In this document: positions 17,829 to 26,672 of the stretch, in pieces
How positions within the stretch are numbered: position 1 is the stretch's first letter
How the letters are laid out: every line of letters starts with the position of its first letter
From: Actinomycetota bacterium
GTDB taxonomy: Bacteria; Actinomycetota; Actinomycetes; Streptosporangiales; Streptosporangiaceae
Direction of reading: 5' to 3'
Assembly (NCBI GenBank): GCA_027313705.1
Contig: DAHVDE010000042.1
Span: 1 to 58,902 of the forward strand
DNA length: 58,902 bases
The notes under the pieces: model-generated
What the model was told of the DNA's origin: nothing
What the model saw: only the letters and a program-made list of their open reading frames with translations
Database searches by the model: none
Translations under genes and position numbers: made by a program

Positions 17829-19223
17829 ATGGGCAAGAGTTCCGCTGGCACGCTCTACCAATGTGCCGAGTGCGGTTGGCAGAGCGCTAAGTGGGCCGGG
17901 CGGTGCGGTGAGTGCCAGGCGTGGGGAACGGTAGGCGAGACGCCTGGCGTGGCCAGCGCCGGCCACGGCCGTGCGCTGTTGCGCGGGCTGCCCGCAGTCA
18001 GGCCGCTGACTCCGGCCGTGCCGATCTCGCTGATCGACGCCGCGGGAGCGGCCGCACGGCCGACGGGCATGGACGAGCTTGACCGGGTGCTCGGGGGCGG
18101 CCTGGTACCTGGCGCCGTGGCTCTGCTCGCGGGCGAGCCCGGCGTCGGCAAGTCGACCTTGCTGCTCGAGGCGGGCGCGCTCGCGGCCGAGCGCTCGGTG
18201 GTGCTTTACGTGACTGGCGAGGAGTCAGCGGCTCAGGTCAGGCAGCGGGCCGGCCGGATCGGCGCGCTCAGCGAGAACCTGTTCCTCGCGGCGGAGACCG
18301 ACCTGGCGGCGCTGCTCGCGCACGTCGAGGCCGTGAATCCGCAGTTGCTGATCGTCGACTCGGTTCAGACGATTACCGCGGCCGGCATCGACGGCGTGCC
18401 AGGCGGCGTCACGCAGGTGCGCGAGCTTACCTCTGCCCTGGTCAGCCTGGCGAAGCAGCGCACGCTGACCACAGTGCTCGTCGGGCATGTCACGAAGGAA
18501 GGTTCGATAGCCGGCCCGCGCTCGCTCGAGCATCTTGTCGACGTGGTGCTGCATTTCGAGGGTGACAGCCGGGGCCGGCTGCGGATGATCAGGGCGCTCA
18601 AGAACCGGTTCGGTCCCACCGACGAGGTCGGCTGCTTCGAACTCGGCGAGTTCGGGCTGATCGGGCTGCCAGATCCGAGCGGGCTGTTCTTGTCCAGGCA
18701 GCGCGAGCCCGTGCCTGGCACCTGCGTGACCGTAACGCTTGAGGGCCGCAGGCCCCTGGTCGCCGAGGTGCAGACGCTGGTATGCCCGACCGCAGGCAAC
18801 GAGCCACCGCGCCGAATTACCTCAGGACTCGATCATGCGCGGGTCGGGATGACGGTGGCGGTGCTTGAGCAGCGTGCCTTCGTGCGGCTCGGGCGGTGCG
18901 ACATCTATGCGGCGACCGTGGGCGGGGTGAGGCTGACCGAGCCTTCCGTGGACCTGGCCATCGCGCTGGCGCTGGCGGGAGCCCGAGCGGGACGGTGCCT
19001 GCTTGCCGACGTCGTGGCGTTCGGCGAGGTGGGGCTGGCCGGGGAGATAAGGAACGTGGCCGGCCTGAATCGCCGGCTCGCCGAGGCGGCGAGGATGGGA
19101 TTCCGCCGCGCGGTCGTCCCCGCGGGCACCGACGCCATACCCGCCGACCTGGACATGGAGGTACTACAGGTACCGGACGTGGCTGGCGCGATCGCGGCGG
19201 CGGTGGCGCAGAGCATGCACTGA
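17829..19223 (+). CDS. radA: DNA repair protein RadA
   Basis: RecA-related ATPase that helps process branched recombination intermediates. The 464-aa protein has a C4 zinc finger (Cys 12, 15, 26, 29), Walker A GEPGVGKST at 102-110, Walker B LLIVDSVQT, the RadA-specific KNRFG motif, and a C-terminal Lon-protease-like domain. The ATG at 17829 sits just before the zinc finger; an upstream in-frame start at 17586 would add 81 unsupported residues. In many actinobacteria disA follows; here it does not. Confidence 0.96.
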   Translation: MGKSSAGTLYQCAECGWQSAKWAGRCGECQAWGTVGETPGVASAGHGRALLRGLPAVRPLTPAVPISLIDAAGAAARPTGMDELDRVLGGGLVPGAVALLAGEPGVGKSTLLLEAGALAAERSVVLYVTGEESAAQVRQRAGRIGALSENLFLAAETDLAALLAHVEAVNPQLLIVDSVQTITAAGIDGVPGGVTQVRELTSALVSLAKQRTLTTVLVGHVTKEGSIAGPRSLEHLVDVVLHFEGDSRGRLRMIRALKNRFGPTDEVGCFELGEFGLIGLPDPSGLFLSRQREPVPGTCVTVTLEGRRPLVAEVQTLVCPTAGNEPPRRITSGLDHARVGMTVAVLEQRAFVRLGRCDIYAATVGGVRLTEPSVDLAIALALAGARAGRCLLADVVAFGEVGLAGEIRNVAGLNRRLAEAARMGFRRAVVPAGTDAIPADLDMEVLQVPDVAGAIAAAVAQSMH

Positions 19224-19382
19224 CCGCATGTCAGCGGTGTCGTGAGTCGCGGTGACCTCGACGCAGCCGCCACCGTTACCGCCGCTGTAACTTGCCTTGT
19301 GCCACCCGCCGAACTCGACGCAATCCTCGCCGTTCCTGTCGCAGGCACTGGCCTTTCGCCAGTTCACGCGTGCGAAGTCCAT
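19164..19382 (-). CDS. DUF397 family small protein with doubled motif
   Basis: A 72-aa protein with two WxKAS...CVE half-motifs in tandem (WRKASACDRNGEDCVEF and WHKASYSGGNGGGCVEV). DUF397 proteins usually have one copy of the second form. The ATG at 19382 lies inside the 3' end of the XRE gene, a 19-base overlap. Its last 20 codons overlap the 3' end of radA in antisense, so the C-terminal end is the least certain part. DUF397 proteins act with WhiJ/BldB-type regulators in Streptomyces, although their chemistry is unclear. Confidence 0.8.
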   Translation of the reverse strand: MDFARVNWRKASACDRNGEDCVEFGGWHKASYSGGNGGGCVEVTATHDTADMRSVHALRHRRRDRASHVRYL

Positions 19383-20215
19383 GACTTCGCCGTTTCCTTC
19401 AGCCGAGTAATGGAAGCCTTCCGCGGTAGCGCTTCGGTACCCAAGGTAGTCCACCTGGACATCAGCGTCCTGACATGTTCAGGTTCTCGCACGATCTGGC
19501 CTTGCGCGGCGGACTCCTGATATGCAACGCTCGGCGCGTCCTCGAAATCCGCTATGGCGAATCCGCCCCCGTACAGTCCTTCATGTGCGCCCGCATCAGC
19601 CGGAATAACCTCAAATACTATATTCGGCTTTTGGGCGGCCTCCAGCAGGCGGTTTACCTGTTCCAGCATCACATGGCGGTTGCCTACCGGTCTCCGCAGC
19701 GCCCATTCGTCGATGATCACCCACAGCGTCGGCGGATTCGGCCCGGCTAGTACTTCTTGCCGTTTGAGGCGCGCGGCGACCAGCTCCTCGATCTCGTCTT
19801 CCGTCGATCCGATCCGGGCGGCGAAGAGTGCCCGTGAGTACAGGTCGGTCTGCAGCAAGCCTGGGACAAGCAGCGGCTCAAACCACCTGAGCGCGGACGC
19901 GGCGGCCTCCATGTCCGGCCAGTCATGGAACCACGCCGGGTAGGCGAGATAGTTCATGCCTTCCTCGAACTGGTCCCACAGCTCGGTGAGCGCGCCACGA
20001 GTACTGAGCTCGCCGACGGTGTCGAGATCTGAGGTGGTCGCCCTGGTCGGTACCCGCCAGCCGTTCTCGTAAGCGCTGATCAGTTTGCCCGAGACATGCG
20101 CTAGCGCGCCAACCTGGTCCTGCGTCAGGCCGGCCTGGGTACGGTAGTGGCGCAACATCGCTCCGAAAACCGCTCTTGGCGTACCTTTCGGCGGGTTTGC
20201 CGCTATCGCAGCCAT
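19364..20215 (-). CDS. XRE-family regulator with DUF5753 domain (WhiJ-type)
   Basis: A 283-aa protein: N-terminal helix-turn-helix (LRHYRTQAGLTQDQVGALAHVSGKLISAYENG region, about residues 20-70) and a C-terminal DUF5753 domain (FEPLLVPGLLQTDLYSRALF, LWVIIDEWALRR, FEVIPADAGAHEGL). This is the WhiJ/AbaA-orfA class linked to development and antibiotic control in Streptomyces. GGAAGGA lies eight bases before the ATG. The DUF397 gene overlaps its 3' end and the ATPase gene lies across the divergent promoter region. Confidence 0.9.
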   Translation of the reverse strand: MAAIAANPPKGTPRAVFGAMLRHYRTQAGLTQDQVGALAHVSGKLISAYENGWRVPTRATTSDLDTVGELSTRGALTELWDQFEEGMNYLAYPAWFHDWPDMEAAASALRWFEPLLVPGLLQTDLYSRALFAARIGSTEDEIEELVAARLKRQEVLAGPNPPTLWVIIDEWALRRPVGNRHVMLEQVNRLLEAAQKPNIVFEVIPADAGAHEGLYGGGFAIADFEDAPSVAYQESAAQGQIVREPEHVRTLMSRWTTLGTEALPRKASITRLKETAKSWTSHA

Positions 20216-20449
20216 TTGTCGTTCCTTCCGCGCCGACTCTACAGATCGCCGGCCGAAATCTACGCCACGCCCGAAGACGCTACATCGAGCCTGTTCGGCG
20301 GCGTTCTATTACCCAACGTAGCGTCCTTGAGTCAGAGTGTTAAGAGAAATGGCAGATGCAGGGCGGGAAAAAAGGACTTAACCGGTGAGGTACCTACATA
20401 ACACCAGGGATTCGCGGATGGGTCGGAGCCATTTCCAGGCGTACTCGCG

Positions 20450-20902
20450 ATGACTCGCACTGCCGCGGAGCAGTTGACGAGCGGCCAGGTTCTCTTCGCG
20501 CCTGCGCCGTGTTTCCTGGCCCGCCGCTCCTTCTCCGGCAGGCCAGAACAGGTCGGCACTGCCCGCCGCTGGCTGGCTAGGCTGCTCGAAGGAATGGCCG
20601 AAGCGGGCGATGCGGTTCTCGCCTGTTCCGAACTCGCCGCCAACGCGATCACTCACAGCCGGTCGGGACTGCCGGGAGGTGCTTTCACTGTCCGCGTCGC
20701 CATTGACGGCGACGCGATCAGGATCGAGGTCGGTGACCAGGGCGGCCCGTGGTCATGCGGGCGGAGGGGTCCGGGCGGAGAAGCGGACGACGCAGGCCAG
20801 TCGGGCCGCGGCCTGACCATCGTCACGGCGGTAGCCAGGTCATGGGGCACGACCGGCGACGAACTCGGCCGTACAGTTTGGTGTGAAATCGGAGTTGAGT
20901 GA
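20450..20902 (+). CDS. Histidine-kinase-like ATPase (anti-sigma factor type)
   Basis: A 150-aa single-domain GHKL ATPase. The N box ELAANAITHSRSG (near residues 62-74), G1 box EVGDQGGPW and G2 box GRGLTIV are present, with no sensor or dimerisation domain. This resembles RsbW/SpoIIAB-type proteins and the ATPases that accompany WhiJ-like regulators. It diverges from the XRE gene across a 234-bp intergenic region. The partner sigma factor or anti-anti-sigma is not in the window. Confidence 0.88.
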   Translation: MTRTAAEQLTSGQVLFAPAPCFLARRSFSGRPEQVGTARRWLARLLEGMAEAGDAVLACSELAANAITHSRSGLPGGAFTVRVAIDGDAIRIEVGDQGGPWSCGRRGPGGEADDAGQSGRGLTIVTAVARSWGTTGDELGRTVWCEIGVE

Positions 20903-20971
20903 CTTCGGTGATTACCTGGTGCATCGTGAGTCACTGCCTCACGGGATCGTCGTTATCGGGTTTTCTTATGC

Positions 20972-21697
20972 CTAACTGAGGCGGAAGGTGACCGGCGGGC
21001 TGGTCAGGTTGCCCTCGACCGCGTAGGCCGTGTAGACGCCAGGCGGAACCTCAATGTGCCGAGCGGAACAACCGGGAGCAGCCGTCTGCCGGTTCCAGCT
21101 AATCGCCAGCACGGTAGGGACGCCTCGCTTCAAGGCGGTGTCAAGGTCGCCGGCGCCCGCCGCGCAGTCGGCCGAACTCCAGATCAGGGCAGGGCCTTCC
21201 TTGATGACAAGGGCGAGGTGGGTTGAGCCGATGTTGAAAGAGCATTCGGCCTGCTGAGTTGATACCACGTTCACGTCAAAGTCAGGCTGCTGGCCGGCCG
21301 GGAACTGGGTCTGGCCGGTATAGAGGCTGAGCACGATGTCGCTTCTGGCACAGAACGCGGGCAGTATTGTGCCATGGCCGGTTGCTTGCCCGGCCCTGTT
21401 CGGCTGAGCCGTGCTTGACGTCCCTACGGCCTTGACAGCGGCTCCGGTGTGGTGTGCCCCTGGTTGACTCGAGCTGGTCCTGCGACTGCTTGCCGAACTG
21501 ATGCCCTCGTGGTGCGGGCGGGCTGGCTGGCGGGATATACCAGGCGGGCTGGCCTGCTGGCTGACCGCCAGGGCGCAGGACAATGCCCAGAATGCGGTGC
21601 CGAGCGCCACGAACCCGATCGTGAGCGCGATGAATCTCCTTCGCCAGTATGTGTCCGCCGCCTCCGACCGCCAGTAACCGAACGTATTCTCCCCCAT
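20972..21697 (-). CDS. Membrane-anchored extracytoplasmic protein, function unknown
   Basis: A 241-aa protein with one N-terminal transmembrane segment (FIALTIGFVALGTAFWALSCALAV, about residues 22-45), a Ser/Pro/Gln-rich linker to about 105 and a C-terminal domain with four Cys residues that is likely a beta-sandwich. It resembles the secreted DUF4232-like domains, but I am not sure. By position it corresponds to the conserved membrane protein between disA and mutY in mycobacteria. The Shine-Dalgarno is weak. Confidence 0.7.
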   Translation of the reverse strand: MGENTFGYWRSEAADTYWRRRFIALTIGFVALGTAFWALSCALAVSQQASPPGISRQPARPHHEGISSASSRRTSSSQPGAHHTGAAVKAVGTSSTAQPNRAGQATGHGTILPAFCARSDIVLSLYTGQTQFPAGQQPDFDVNVVSTQQAECSFNIGSTHLALVIKEGPALIWSSADCAAGAGDLDTALKRGVPTVLAISWNRQTAAPGCSARHIEVPPGVYTAYAVEGNLTSPPVTFRLS

Positions 21698-21850
21698 ACG
21701 GTCAGTATGCAGCCGCCTGCGGCTTGGCCTGCGCCGCCCCGCCGGGCCTGGTCAGGTGCGTTTCCCCGGACGTGAGAGTCATCGGGCGGGCTTGCCCGGA
21801 TCGCGCACCGCGTGCCTAATCGGCACGGCCATGGCAGGATCGGTCACCTG

Positions 21851-22735
21851 ATGAACGTTAACCTCGAACACCAGGTCGTTGCCTGGTACCAGATGAACCG
21901 CAGGGACCTGCCATGGCGCCGGACAGGTACGGGGGCATGGGCGGTCATGGTCAGCGAGTTCATGCTGCAGCAGACGCCGGTCGCCAGGGTGCTGCCCGCC
22001 TACCTGGACTGGCTGAGCCGCTGGCCCGCCGCGAGCGCACTCGCCGACGCGACTCCCGCCGACGCGGTACGCCAGTGGGGCACGCTCGGCTACCCGCGCC
22101 GAGCCCTCAGATTGCACGAAGCGGCGACGATCATCACCAGATGGCATGGCGGCACGGTGCCGAACTCAATCGGCGAGCTACGCAAACTGCCTGGCGTCGG
22201 CTCCTACACGGCGGCGGCCGTTGCCAGCTTCGCCTACGGCCAGCGGCACGCGGTGCTTGACACGAACGTGCGGCGGGTATTTGCCAGGCTGGTGTTCGGG
22301 CAGCAGTATCCCGCAAGCTCGGCAAGCGCCGCCGAGCAAGCGCTCGCCGAATCGCTGCTACCGCCAGAGCCAGCCGGCCGCGCGGCGACCTGGTCGGTGG
22401 CCCTGATGGAACTCGGCGCCCTGGTCTGTACCGCTGCCCGGCCGGCCTGCGGTGCGTGCCCGGTCGCGCTGAGTTGCGCCTGGCTCGGCCTGGGAACCCC
22501 GGCGGGCGCCAGGCCGCGCCGGGCCGCGCCGTATCCGGGCAGCGACCGCGAGTGCCGCGGCCGCATGCTCGCCGTGCTGCGGGGCGCGCCTGGCCCGGTC
22601 CCGGCCGCAGCCTTCGACGCCTGCTGGCCGGCCGCCGCCCAGCGCGGCCGGGTGCTCAGATCGCTGATCACCGACGGCCTCGCGGTGAGCCTGCCAGGCA
22701 ACCTGATCGCGCTGCCCGGCGACTTCACGGCGTAG
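21851..22735 (+). CDS. mutY: A/G-specific adenine glycosylase
   Basis: Base-excision repair enzyme that removes adenine mispaired with 8-oxoguanine. The 294-aa protein has the catalytic Glu36 (SEFMLQQTPV), helix-hairpin-helix LPGVGSYTA at 113-121, catalytic Asp137 (LDTNV), and the 4Fe-4S ligands Cys193, 200, 203 and 209 in a C-x6-C-x2-C-x5-C pattern. The C-terminal Nudix-like domain is short. The ATG at 21851 matches the family start (MNVNLEHQVVAWY); a GTG at 21812 would add 13 residues. Confidence 0.95.
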   Translation: MNVNLEHQVVAWYQMNRRDLPWRRTGTGAWAVMVSEFMLQQTPVARVLPAYLDWLSRWPAASALADATPADAVRQWGTLGYPRRALRLHEAATIITRWHGGTVPNSIGELRKLPGVGSYTAAAVASFAYGQRHAVLDTNVRRVFARLVFGQQYPASSASAAEQALAESLLPPEPAGRAATWSVALMELGALVCTAARPACGACPVALSCAWLGLGTPAGARPRRAAPYPGSDRECRGRMLAVLRGAPGPVPAAAFDACWPAAAQRGRVLRSLITDGLAVSLPGNLIALPGDFTA

Positions 22736-22898
22736 GGCAGCGAAATGAGCACGAGTTCACGGCGTCGCGGCCGCCGGCCAGGCCGACCGCATGCGCCTGG
22801 AGTTATGCCAGGTAAGGGAAAGCCGTCGGCTGCTCCGGCGAAAAGGACCCGGTTCGGCTTCAGGTCGACCCGGTGACCGGGCCTGGATGCCTGCGAAA

Positions 22899-22936
22899 AA
22901 GCCGGGCCTGACCATAACTTCGGTCCGGCCCGGCTT
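22899..22936. terminator. Bidirectional intrinsic terminator between mutY and clpC
   Basis: Arms 22899-22913 and 22922-22936 form a 15-bp stem with one mismatch and an 8-base loop. On the reverse strand a run of five T follows (complement of 22894-22898), giving a classical terminator for clpC. On the forward strand CTTCTTCT follows, so mutY transcripts are likely stopped too. Confidence 0.9.
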
Positions 22937-22948
22937 CTTCTAGCGCTC

Positions 22949-25495
22949 TCAGCTTTCTGAGGGGCGCCGATCGGCGATCTCGCTGCGAGTGCTGCCGGCC
23001 GCTTCGGCTAGTTCTGCGGGCGGCGCGTCTGGCACGGCCGCTGGCTTGGGCACGCCGTCGAAGGTGAACTTGGCCTCCTTGCCGGTGCCCTCGGTGTCGA
23101 CCATGATGATCTGGCCGGCCTTGATCTCGCCGAACAAGATCTTCTCCGAGAGGTTGTCCTCGATCTCGCGCTGGATCGTGCGGCGCAGCGGCCTGGCGCC
23201 GAGCACCGGGTCGTAACCGCGCTCGGAGAGCAGCTTCTTGGCCGCCGGGGTGAGCTCGATGCCCATGTCCCTGTCCTTCAGCCGGTCCTCCACCTTGGCG
23301 ATCATCAGGTCAACGATCTGGAAGATCTCGTCCTGCGTGAGCTGGTGGAAGACGATCACGTCGTCGACACGGTTCAGGAACTCGGGACGGAAGTGCTGCT
23401 TCAGCTCGTCCTGCACCCGGTTGGTCATTCGCTCGTAGGAGCCGGTTGACTCGCCAGCCGAGGCGAAGCCAACCGAGACGCCCTTGGAGATGTCCTTCGT
23501 CCCCAGGTTGGTGGTCATGATGATCACCGTGTTCTTGAAGTCGACCACACGGCCCTGAGCGTCGGTCAGCCGGCCGTCCTCGAGAATCTGGAGCAGCGAG
23601 TTGAAGATGTCCTGATGCGCCTTCTCGATCTCGTCGAACAGGACGACGGAGAACGGCCTGCGCCGCACCTTCTCGGTGAGCTGCCCGCCTTCCTCGTAAC
23701 CGACATAGCCGGGCGGCGAGCCGAACAACCGGGAAACCGTGTGCTTCTCCATGTACTCGCTCATGTCCAGCTGGATGAGGGAATCCTCATCGCCGAACAG
23801 GAAGGCGGCCAAGGTCCTGGAAAGCTCCGTCTTGCCGACGCCAGAGGGCCCGGCGAAGATGAACGAGCCGCCTGGCCGCTTCGGGTCCTTCAGCCCTGCC
23901 CTGGTGCGCCTGATGGCCTGCGACAGCGCCTTGATGGCGTCGTTCTGGCCGATGACCCGCTTGTGCAGTTCGTCTTCCATCCGGAGCAGCCTGGCGGATT
24001 CGGCCTCGGTGAGCTTGAAGACGGGGATACCTGTCGCGGTGGCGAGCACCTCGGCGATCAGGTCCTCGTTCACCTCGGCAGGCAGGTCCATGTCGCCTGC
24101 CTTCCACTCCTTCTCCCTGGCGTCCTTGCGCTCGATAAGCTGCTTTTCCTTGTCACGCAGCGCAGCAGCCTTCTCGAAGTCTTGCGAGTCAATGGCCGAT
24201 TCTTTCTCCCGGCGGACGTCGGCGATCTTCTCGTCGAACTCCCGCAGGTCAGGCGGTGCGGTCATCCGCCGGATCCGCATCCGGGACCCGGCCTCGTCGA
24301 TCAGGTCTATCGCCTTGTCAGGCAGGAACCTGTCGCTGATGTACCTGTCAGCCATCTGGGCCGCGGCCACCAGCGCGTCATCGGTGATCGTCACCCTGTG
24401 GTGCGCTTCGTAGCGGTCGCGCAGGCCCTTAAGGATCTCGATGGTGTGCGAGATCGTCGGCTCGGCGACCTGGATCGGCTGGAACCTGCGCTCAAGCGCG
24501 GCGTCCTTCTCCAGGTGCTTGCGGTACTCGTCAAGGGTGGTCGCGCCGATCGTCTGCAGCTCACCCCGCGCCAGCATCGGCTTGAGTATCGACGCCGCGT
24601 CGATCGCGCCCTCGGCGGCGCCCGCACCGACCAGCGTGTGGATCTCGTCGATGAACAAGATGATGTCGCCGCGGGTCCTGATCTCCTTGAGCACCTTCTT
24701 CAGCCGCTCTTCGAAGTCACCGCGATACCGCGAGCCGGCCACAAGAGCGCCCAAGTCGAGCGTGTAGAGCTGCTTGTCCTTCAGGGTCTCCGGCACTTCG
24801 CCCTTGACGATGCGCTGCGCCAGGCCCTCCACGACCGCGGTCTTGCCGACGCCAGGCTCGCCCACGAGCACCGGGTTGTTCTTGGTTCGGCGGGACAGCA
24901 CCTGCATGACCCGCTCGACTTCCTTCTCCCTGCCGATCACCGGATCCAGCTTGCCTTCGCGGGCCGCGGCGGTCAGGTTCCTGCCGAACTGGTCAAGCAC
25001 CAGTGAAGTCGACGGGGTGCTCTCTGACGAGGCGCCGGCCGCGGCTGGCTCCTTCCCCTGGTAGCCGTGCAGCAACTGAATGACCTGCTGGCGCACCCTG
25101 TTCAGGTCGGCGCCCAGCCTGACGAGGACCTGAGCCGCGACGCCTTCGCCTTCACGGATCAGGCCAAGCAGGATGTGCTCGGTCCCGATGTAGTTATGGC
25201 CAAGCTGGAGCGCCTCGCGGAGCGAGAGCTCGAGCACCTTCTTGGCGCGGGGAGTGAAGGGGATATGGCCTGATGGTGCCTGCTGGCCCTGCCCGATGAT
25301 CTCCTCGACCTGCTGGCGTACGGCTTCCAGGCTGATACCAAGCGACTCAAGCGCCTTGGCCGCCACGCCCTCGCCCTCATGGATCAGGCCGAGCAAGATG
25401 TGCTCGGTCCCGATGTAGTTGTGGTTCAGCATCCTGGCCTCTTCTTGAGCCAGGACCACAACCCGCCGTGCCCGGTCGGTAAACCTCTCGAACAT
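22949..25495 (-). CDS. clpC: AAA+ chaperone-protease ATPase ClpC
   Basis: Hsp100 unfoldase that feeds substrates to ClpP. The 848-aa protein has two Clp N repeats ([18 protein letters not shown] and [19 protein letters not shown] regions), two AAA modules with Walker A GEPGVGKT and GPSGVGKT, a UVR middle region, and the adaptor loop with VGF (KGVSVGFAS). I chose the ATG at 25495 (MFERFTDRA) with GAGGGAG upstream; the longer frame to 25660 is not supported. A ClgR-like box lies about 220 bases upstream. Confidence 0.97.
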   Translation of the reverse strand: MFERFTDRARRVVVLAQEEARMLNHNYIGTEHILLGLIHEGEGVAAKALESLGISLEAVRQQVEEIIGQGQQAPSGHIPFTPRAKKVLELSLREALQLGHNYIGTEHILLGLIREGEGVAAQVLVRLGADLNRVRQQVIQLLHGYQGKEPAAAGASSESTPSTSLVLDQFGRNLTAAAREGKLDPVIGREKEVERVMQVLSRRTKNNPVLVGEPGVGKTAVVEGLAQRIVKGEVPETLKDKQLYTLDLGALVAGSRYRGDFEERLKKVLKEIRTRGDIILFIDEIHTLVGAGAAEGAIDAASILKPMLARGELQTIGATTLDEYRKHLEKDAALERRFQPIQVAEPTISHTIEILKGLRDRYEAHHRVTITDDALVAAAQMADRYISDRFLPDKAIDLIDEAGSRMRIRRMTAPPDLREFDEKIADVRREKESAIDSQDFEKAAALRDKEKQLIERKDAREKEWKAGDMDLPAEVNEDLIAEVLATATGIPVFKLTEAESARLLRMEDELHKRVIGQNDAIKALSQAIRRTRAGLKDPKRPGGSFIFAGPSGVGKTELSRTLAAFLFGDEDSLIQLDMSEYMEKHTVSRLFGSPPGYVGYEEGGQLTEKVRRRPFSVVLFDEIEKAHQDIFNSLLQILEDGRLTDAQGRVVDFKNTVIIMTTNLGTKDISKGVSVGFASAGESTGSYERMTNRVQDELKQHFRPEFLNRVDDVIVFHQLTQDEIFQIVDLMIAKVEDRLKDRDMGIELTPAAKKLLSERGYDPVLGARPLRRTIQREIEDNLSEKILFGEIKAGQIIMVDTEGTGKEAKFTFDGVPKPAAVPDAPPAELAEAAGSTRSEIADRRPSES

Positions 25496-25712
25496 TATCG
25501 TCGCTCCCTCACCAAAAGCGGTGGGGACGGCGACCGCGACGGCCCGTCCCTTCCGCGCACCAGCCCGCGTGCCGGGCAAGGCTCTCGCTACGGTAGCCAG
25601 GCTAAGCGAGTTATTCACCCGCCCAAACAGTCCACCGCGCTCCAGTAGAGCCTTCCCCACCTACGGGGCGTTCACCCTCATCCAACCGGTGCTGAAGAGA
25701 CAGTGTTCCCAG

Positions 25713-25730
25713 GTACGCCGGGAGCGAACG
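25713..25730 (-). promoter_or_regulatory. ClgR-like operator upstream of clpC
   Basis: Read on the reverse strand, the 18-mer matches the ClgR consensus I remember (WNNWCGCYNANRGCGWWS) at every specified position except the first W and the central A. ClgR activates clpC and clpP genes in Corynebacterium and Streptomyces. The match is by eye and unverified; no ClgR gene lies in the window, although the XRE gene at 13831-14400 is a distant relative of that fold. Confidence 0.45.
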
Positions 25731-25733
25731 CAG

Positions 25734-25783
25734 GCGGCTGACGGCACAACCCTTATATAGGGACATAGCATGCCGTCAGCCGC
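25734..25783. promoter_or_regulatory. Large inverted repeat around a TATATA core
   Basis: Arms 25734-25746 and 25771-25783 are perfect 13-bp reverse complements with a 24-base spacer. Inside, CCCTTATATAGGG (25750-25762) is nearly palindromic. It abuts the ClgR-like box. It could be an operator or an RNA hairpin; there is no T-run to argue for a terminator. Confidence 0.6.
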
Positions 25784-25841
25784 TTCGCGGACCGACTGCC
25801 ACCAGCCGGCCCCCGATGCGGCTTGGCGGGGAAGCCACACA

Positions 25842-25900
25842 TGCGGGGGTCTGGGGGTCGTCCCCCAGATCTTCACTGCGGGGGTCTGGGGGTCGTCCCC
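25842..25900. repeat. G-rich 24-bp direct repeat, two copies
   Basis: Identical 24-base units lie at 25842-25865 and 25877-25900 with a 35-base period. Each contains GGGGG-TCGT-CCCC(C), able to form a tight hairpin; in the first copy an 8-bp perfect stem (TCTGGGGG/CCCCCAGA) is possible. They lie just downstream of lsr2 and may help end its transcript. Similar GGGGGTC..CCCC hairpins are common in actinomycete intergenic DNA. Confidence 0.75.
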
Positions 25901-25967
25901 GGACCTGTACTAGACGCACTTTTACTAGGCACATCGGTGCCGAACCTCCGGCGCCCGGTGCAGCGCG

Positions 25968-26300
25968 CTAGTGCGCCGCCTCGTAATCAGCGATGATTGA
26001 AGCGGGAATCCGACCCCGCTCGCTCACCCTGTGGCCATGCTGCCTGGCCCACTCCCTGATCTCAGAACTGCGCTCGCGCCCTGGACCAGTGCGCGCCTTG
26101 CGGCGGCGCGCCGCCCCAGTTACCCGGCGAGCGTGATCAGCGAATGCGCCCACCTTCTCACGGAGTTCCTTGCTGTGTGTCTCACACAGATCGATCTCGT
26201 ACGCGTTGCCATCAAAGCCGAACGAAACAGACTCTGTGCCCTCGATCTCGCCATCGTGCGGGAGATCGCAGACCACGGTCACTACGGTCTTCTGCGCCAT
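25968..26300 (-). CDS. lsr2: Lsr2 nucleoid-associated H-NS-like protein
   Basis: Binds AT-rich DNA and silences foreign genes. The 110-aa protein has the N-terminal oligomerisation domain ([30 protein letters not shown]) and a C-terminal DNA-binding domain with the AT-hook-like RGR in [18 protein letters not shown]. At 110 aa the length is typical. The ATG is at 26300. A likely promoter (26345-26372) is upstream. Confidence 0.96.
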   Translation of the reverse strand: MAQKTVVTVVCDLPHDGEIEGTESVSFGFDGNAYEIDLCETHSKELREKVGAFADHARRVTGAARRRKARTGPGRERSSEIREWARQHGHRVSERGRIPASIIADYEAAH

Positions 26301-26344
26301 GCCGGTTAACCCTTTCTCTTACCCTGGCTATTTAAGTAGCGTAA

Positions 26345-26372
26345 CCTATACTAGCAACCCTGTGGCTGACAA
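26345..26372 (-). promoter_or_regulatory. Predicted lsr2 promoter
   Basis: On the reverse strand TTGTCA (26372-26367) and TATAGG (26350-26345) are separated by 16 bases, close to a housekeeping sigma-factor promoter, about 45 bases upstream of the lsr2 start. Confidence 0.55.
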
Positions 26373-26395
26373 TTTGGCAGCACGACTAATCGCAG

Positions 26396-26425
26396 CTCTT
26401 CAGCGCGACTTGTTGCGCTGAAGAG
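26396..26425 (-). terminator. Perfect 11-bp hairpin upstream of lsr2
   Basis: Arms 26396-26406 and 26415-26425 are perfect complements with an 8-base loop. Lying 50 bases beyond the end of the small membrane gene and just above the lsr2 promoter, it likely ends that transcript, although no T-run follows. Confidence 0.55.
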
Positions 26426-26474
26426 GGCCGAAGAGACCGTAATGAGAGCAGCTCCCGTTGGTTACGCTCAGTAA

Positions 26475-26672
26475 TCAAGCGTTTCGGGCGGACGGACCTG
26501 AGCCCTGATCCTCGATGTCGCCTTGATGACCCGGTTCATCGGCACCGTCACTTTGATCATCGTGTCGCTTCTTGGCATCGCGCATCTCGTGGCGCAGGAA
26601 AGCAGCCACGCCAGCCAAGAACGCCGCGCCGACCAAAAAGGGCGGGGTCAATACCGCCAGATCTGACAGCAC
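26475..26672 (-). CDS. Small membrane protein
   Basis: A 65-aa protein with one transmembrane helix (PPFLVGAAFLAGVAAFL, residues 10-26), a basic juxtamembrane segment (RHEMRDAKKRHD) and an acidic tail. The GTG start at 26672 has AGGAG nine bases upstream. I do not recognise a named family; the topology (single N-terminal helix, charged tail) suggests a membrane-tethered accessory protein. Its neighbour lsr2 is separately promoted. Confidence 0.6.
   Translation of the reverse strand: MLSDLAVLTPPFLVGAAFLAGVAAFLRHEMRDAKKRHDDQSDGADEPGHQGDIEDQGSGPSARNA

Larger units (their letters stand above)
25496..25967. other. Intergenic region between clpC and lsr2
   Basis: No gene is visible in these 472 bases. 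The stretch holds the clpC leader, a ClgR-like box (25713-25730), a 13-bp inverted repeat around a TATATA core (25734-25783), and two G-rich direct repeats (25842-25900). No clear -35/-10 for clpC could be fixed. Confidence 0.6.

Noticed and set aside
23615-25006. 463-codon forward frame antisense to clpC
   Set aside because: It is a GC-skewed mirror of clpC with no recognisable domains.
25750-25762. CIRCE or HAIR heat-shock operator near clpC
   Set aside because: The sequence matches neither the TTAGCACTC-type nor the CTTGAGT-type inverted repeats.
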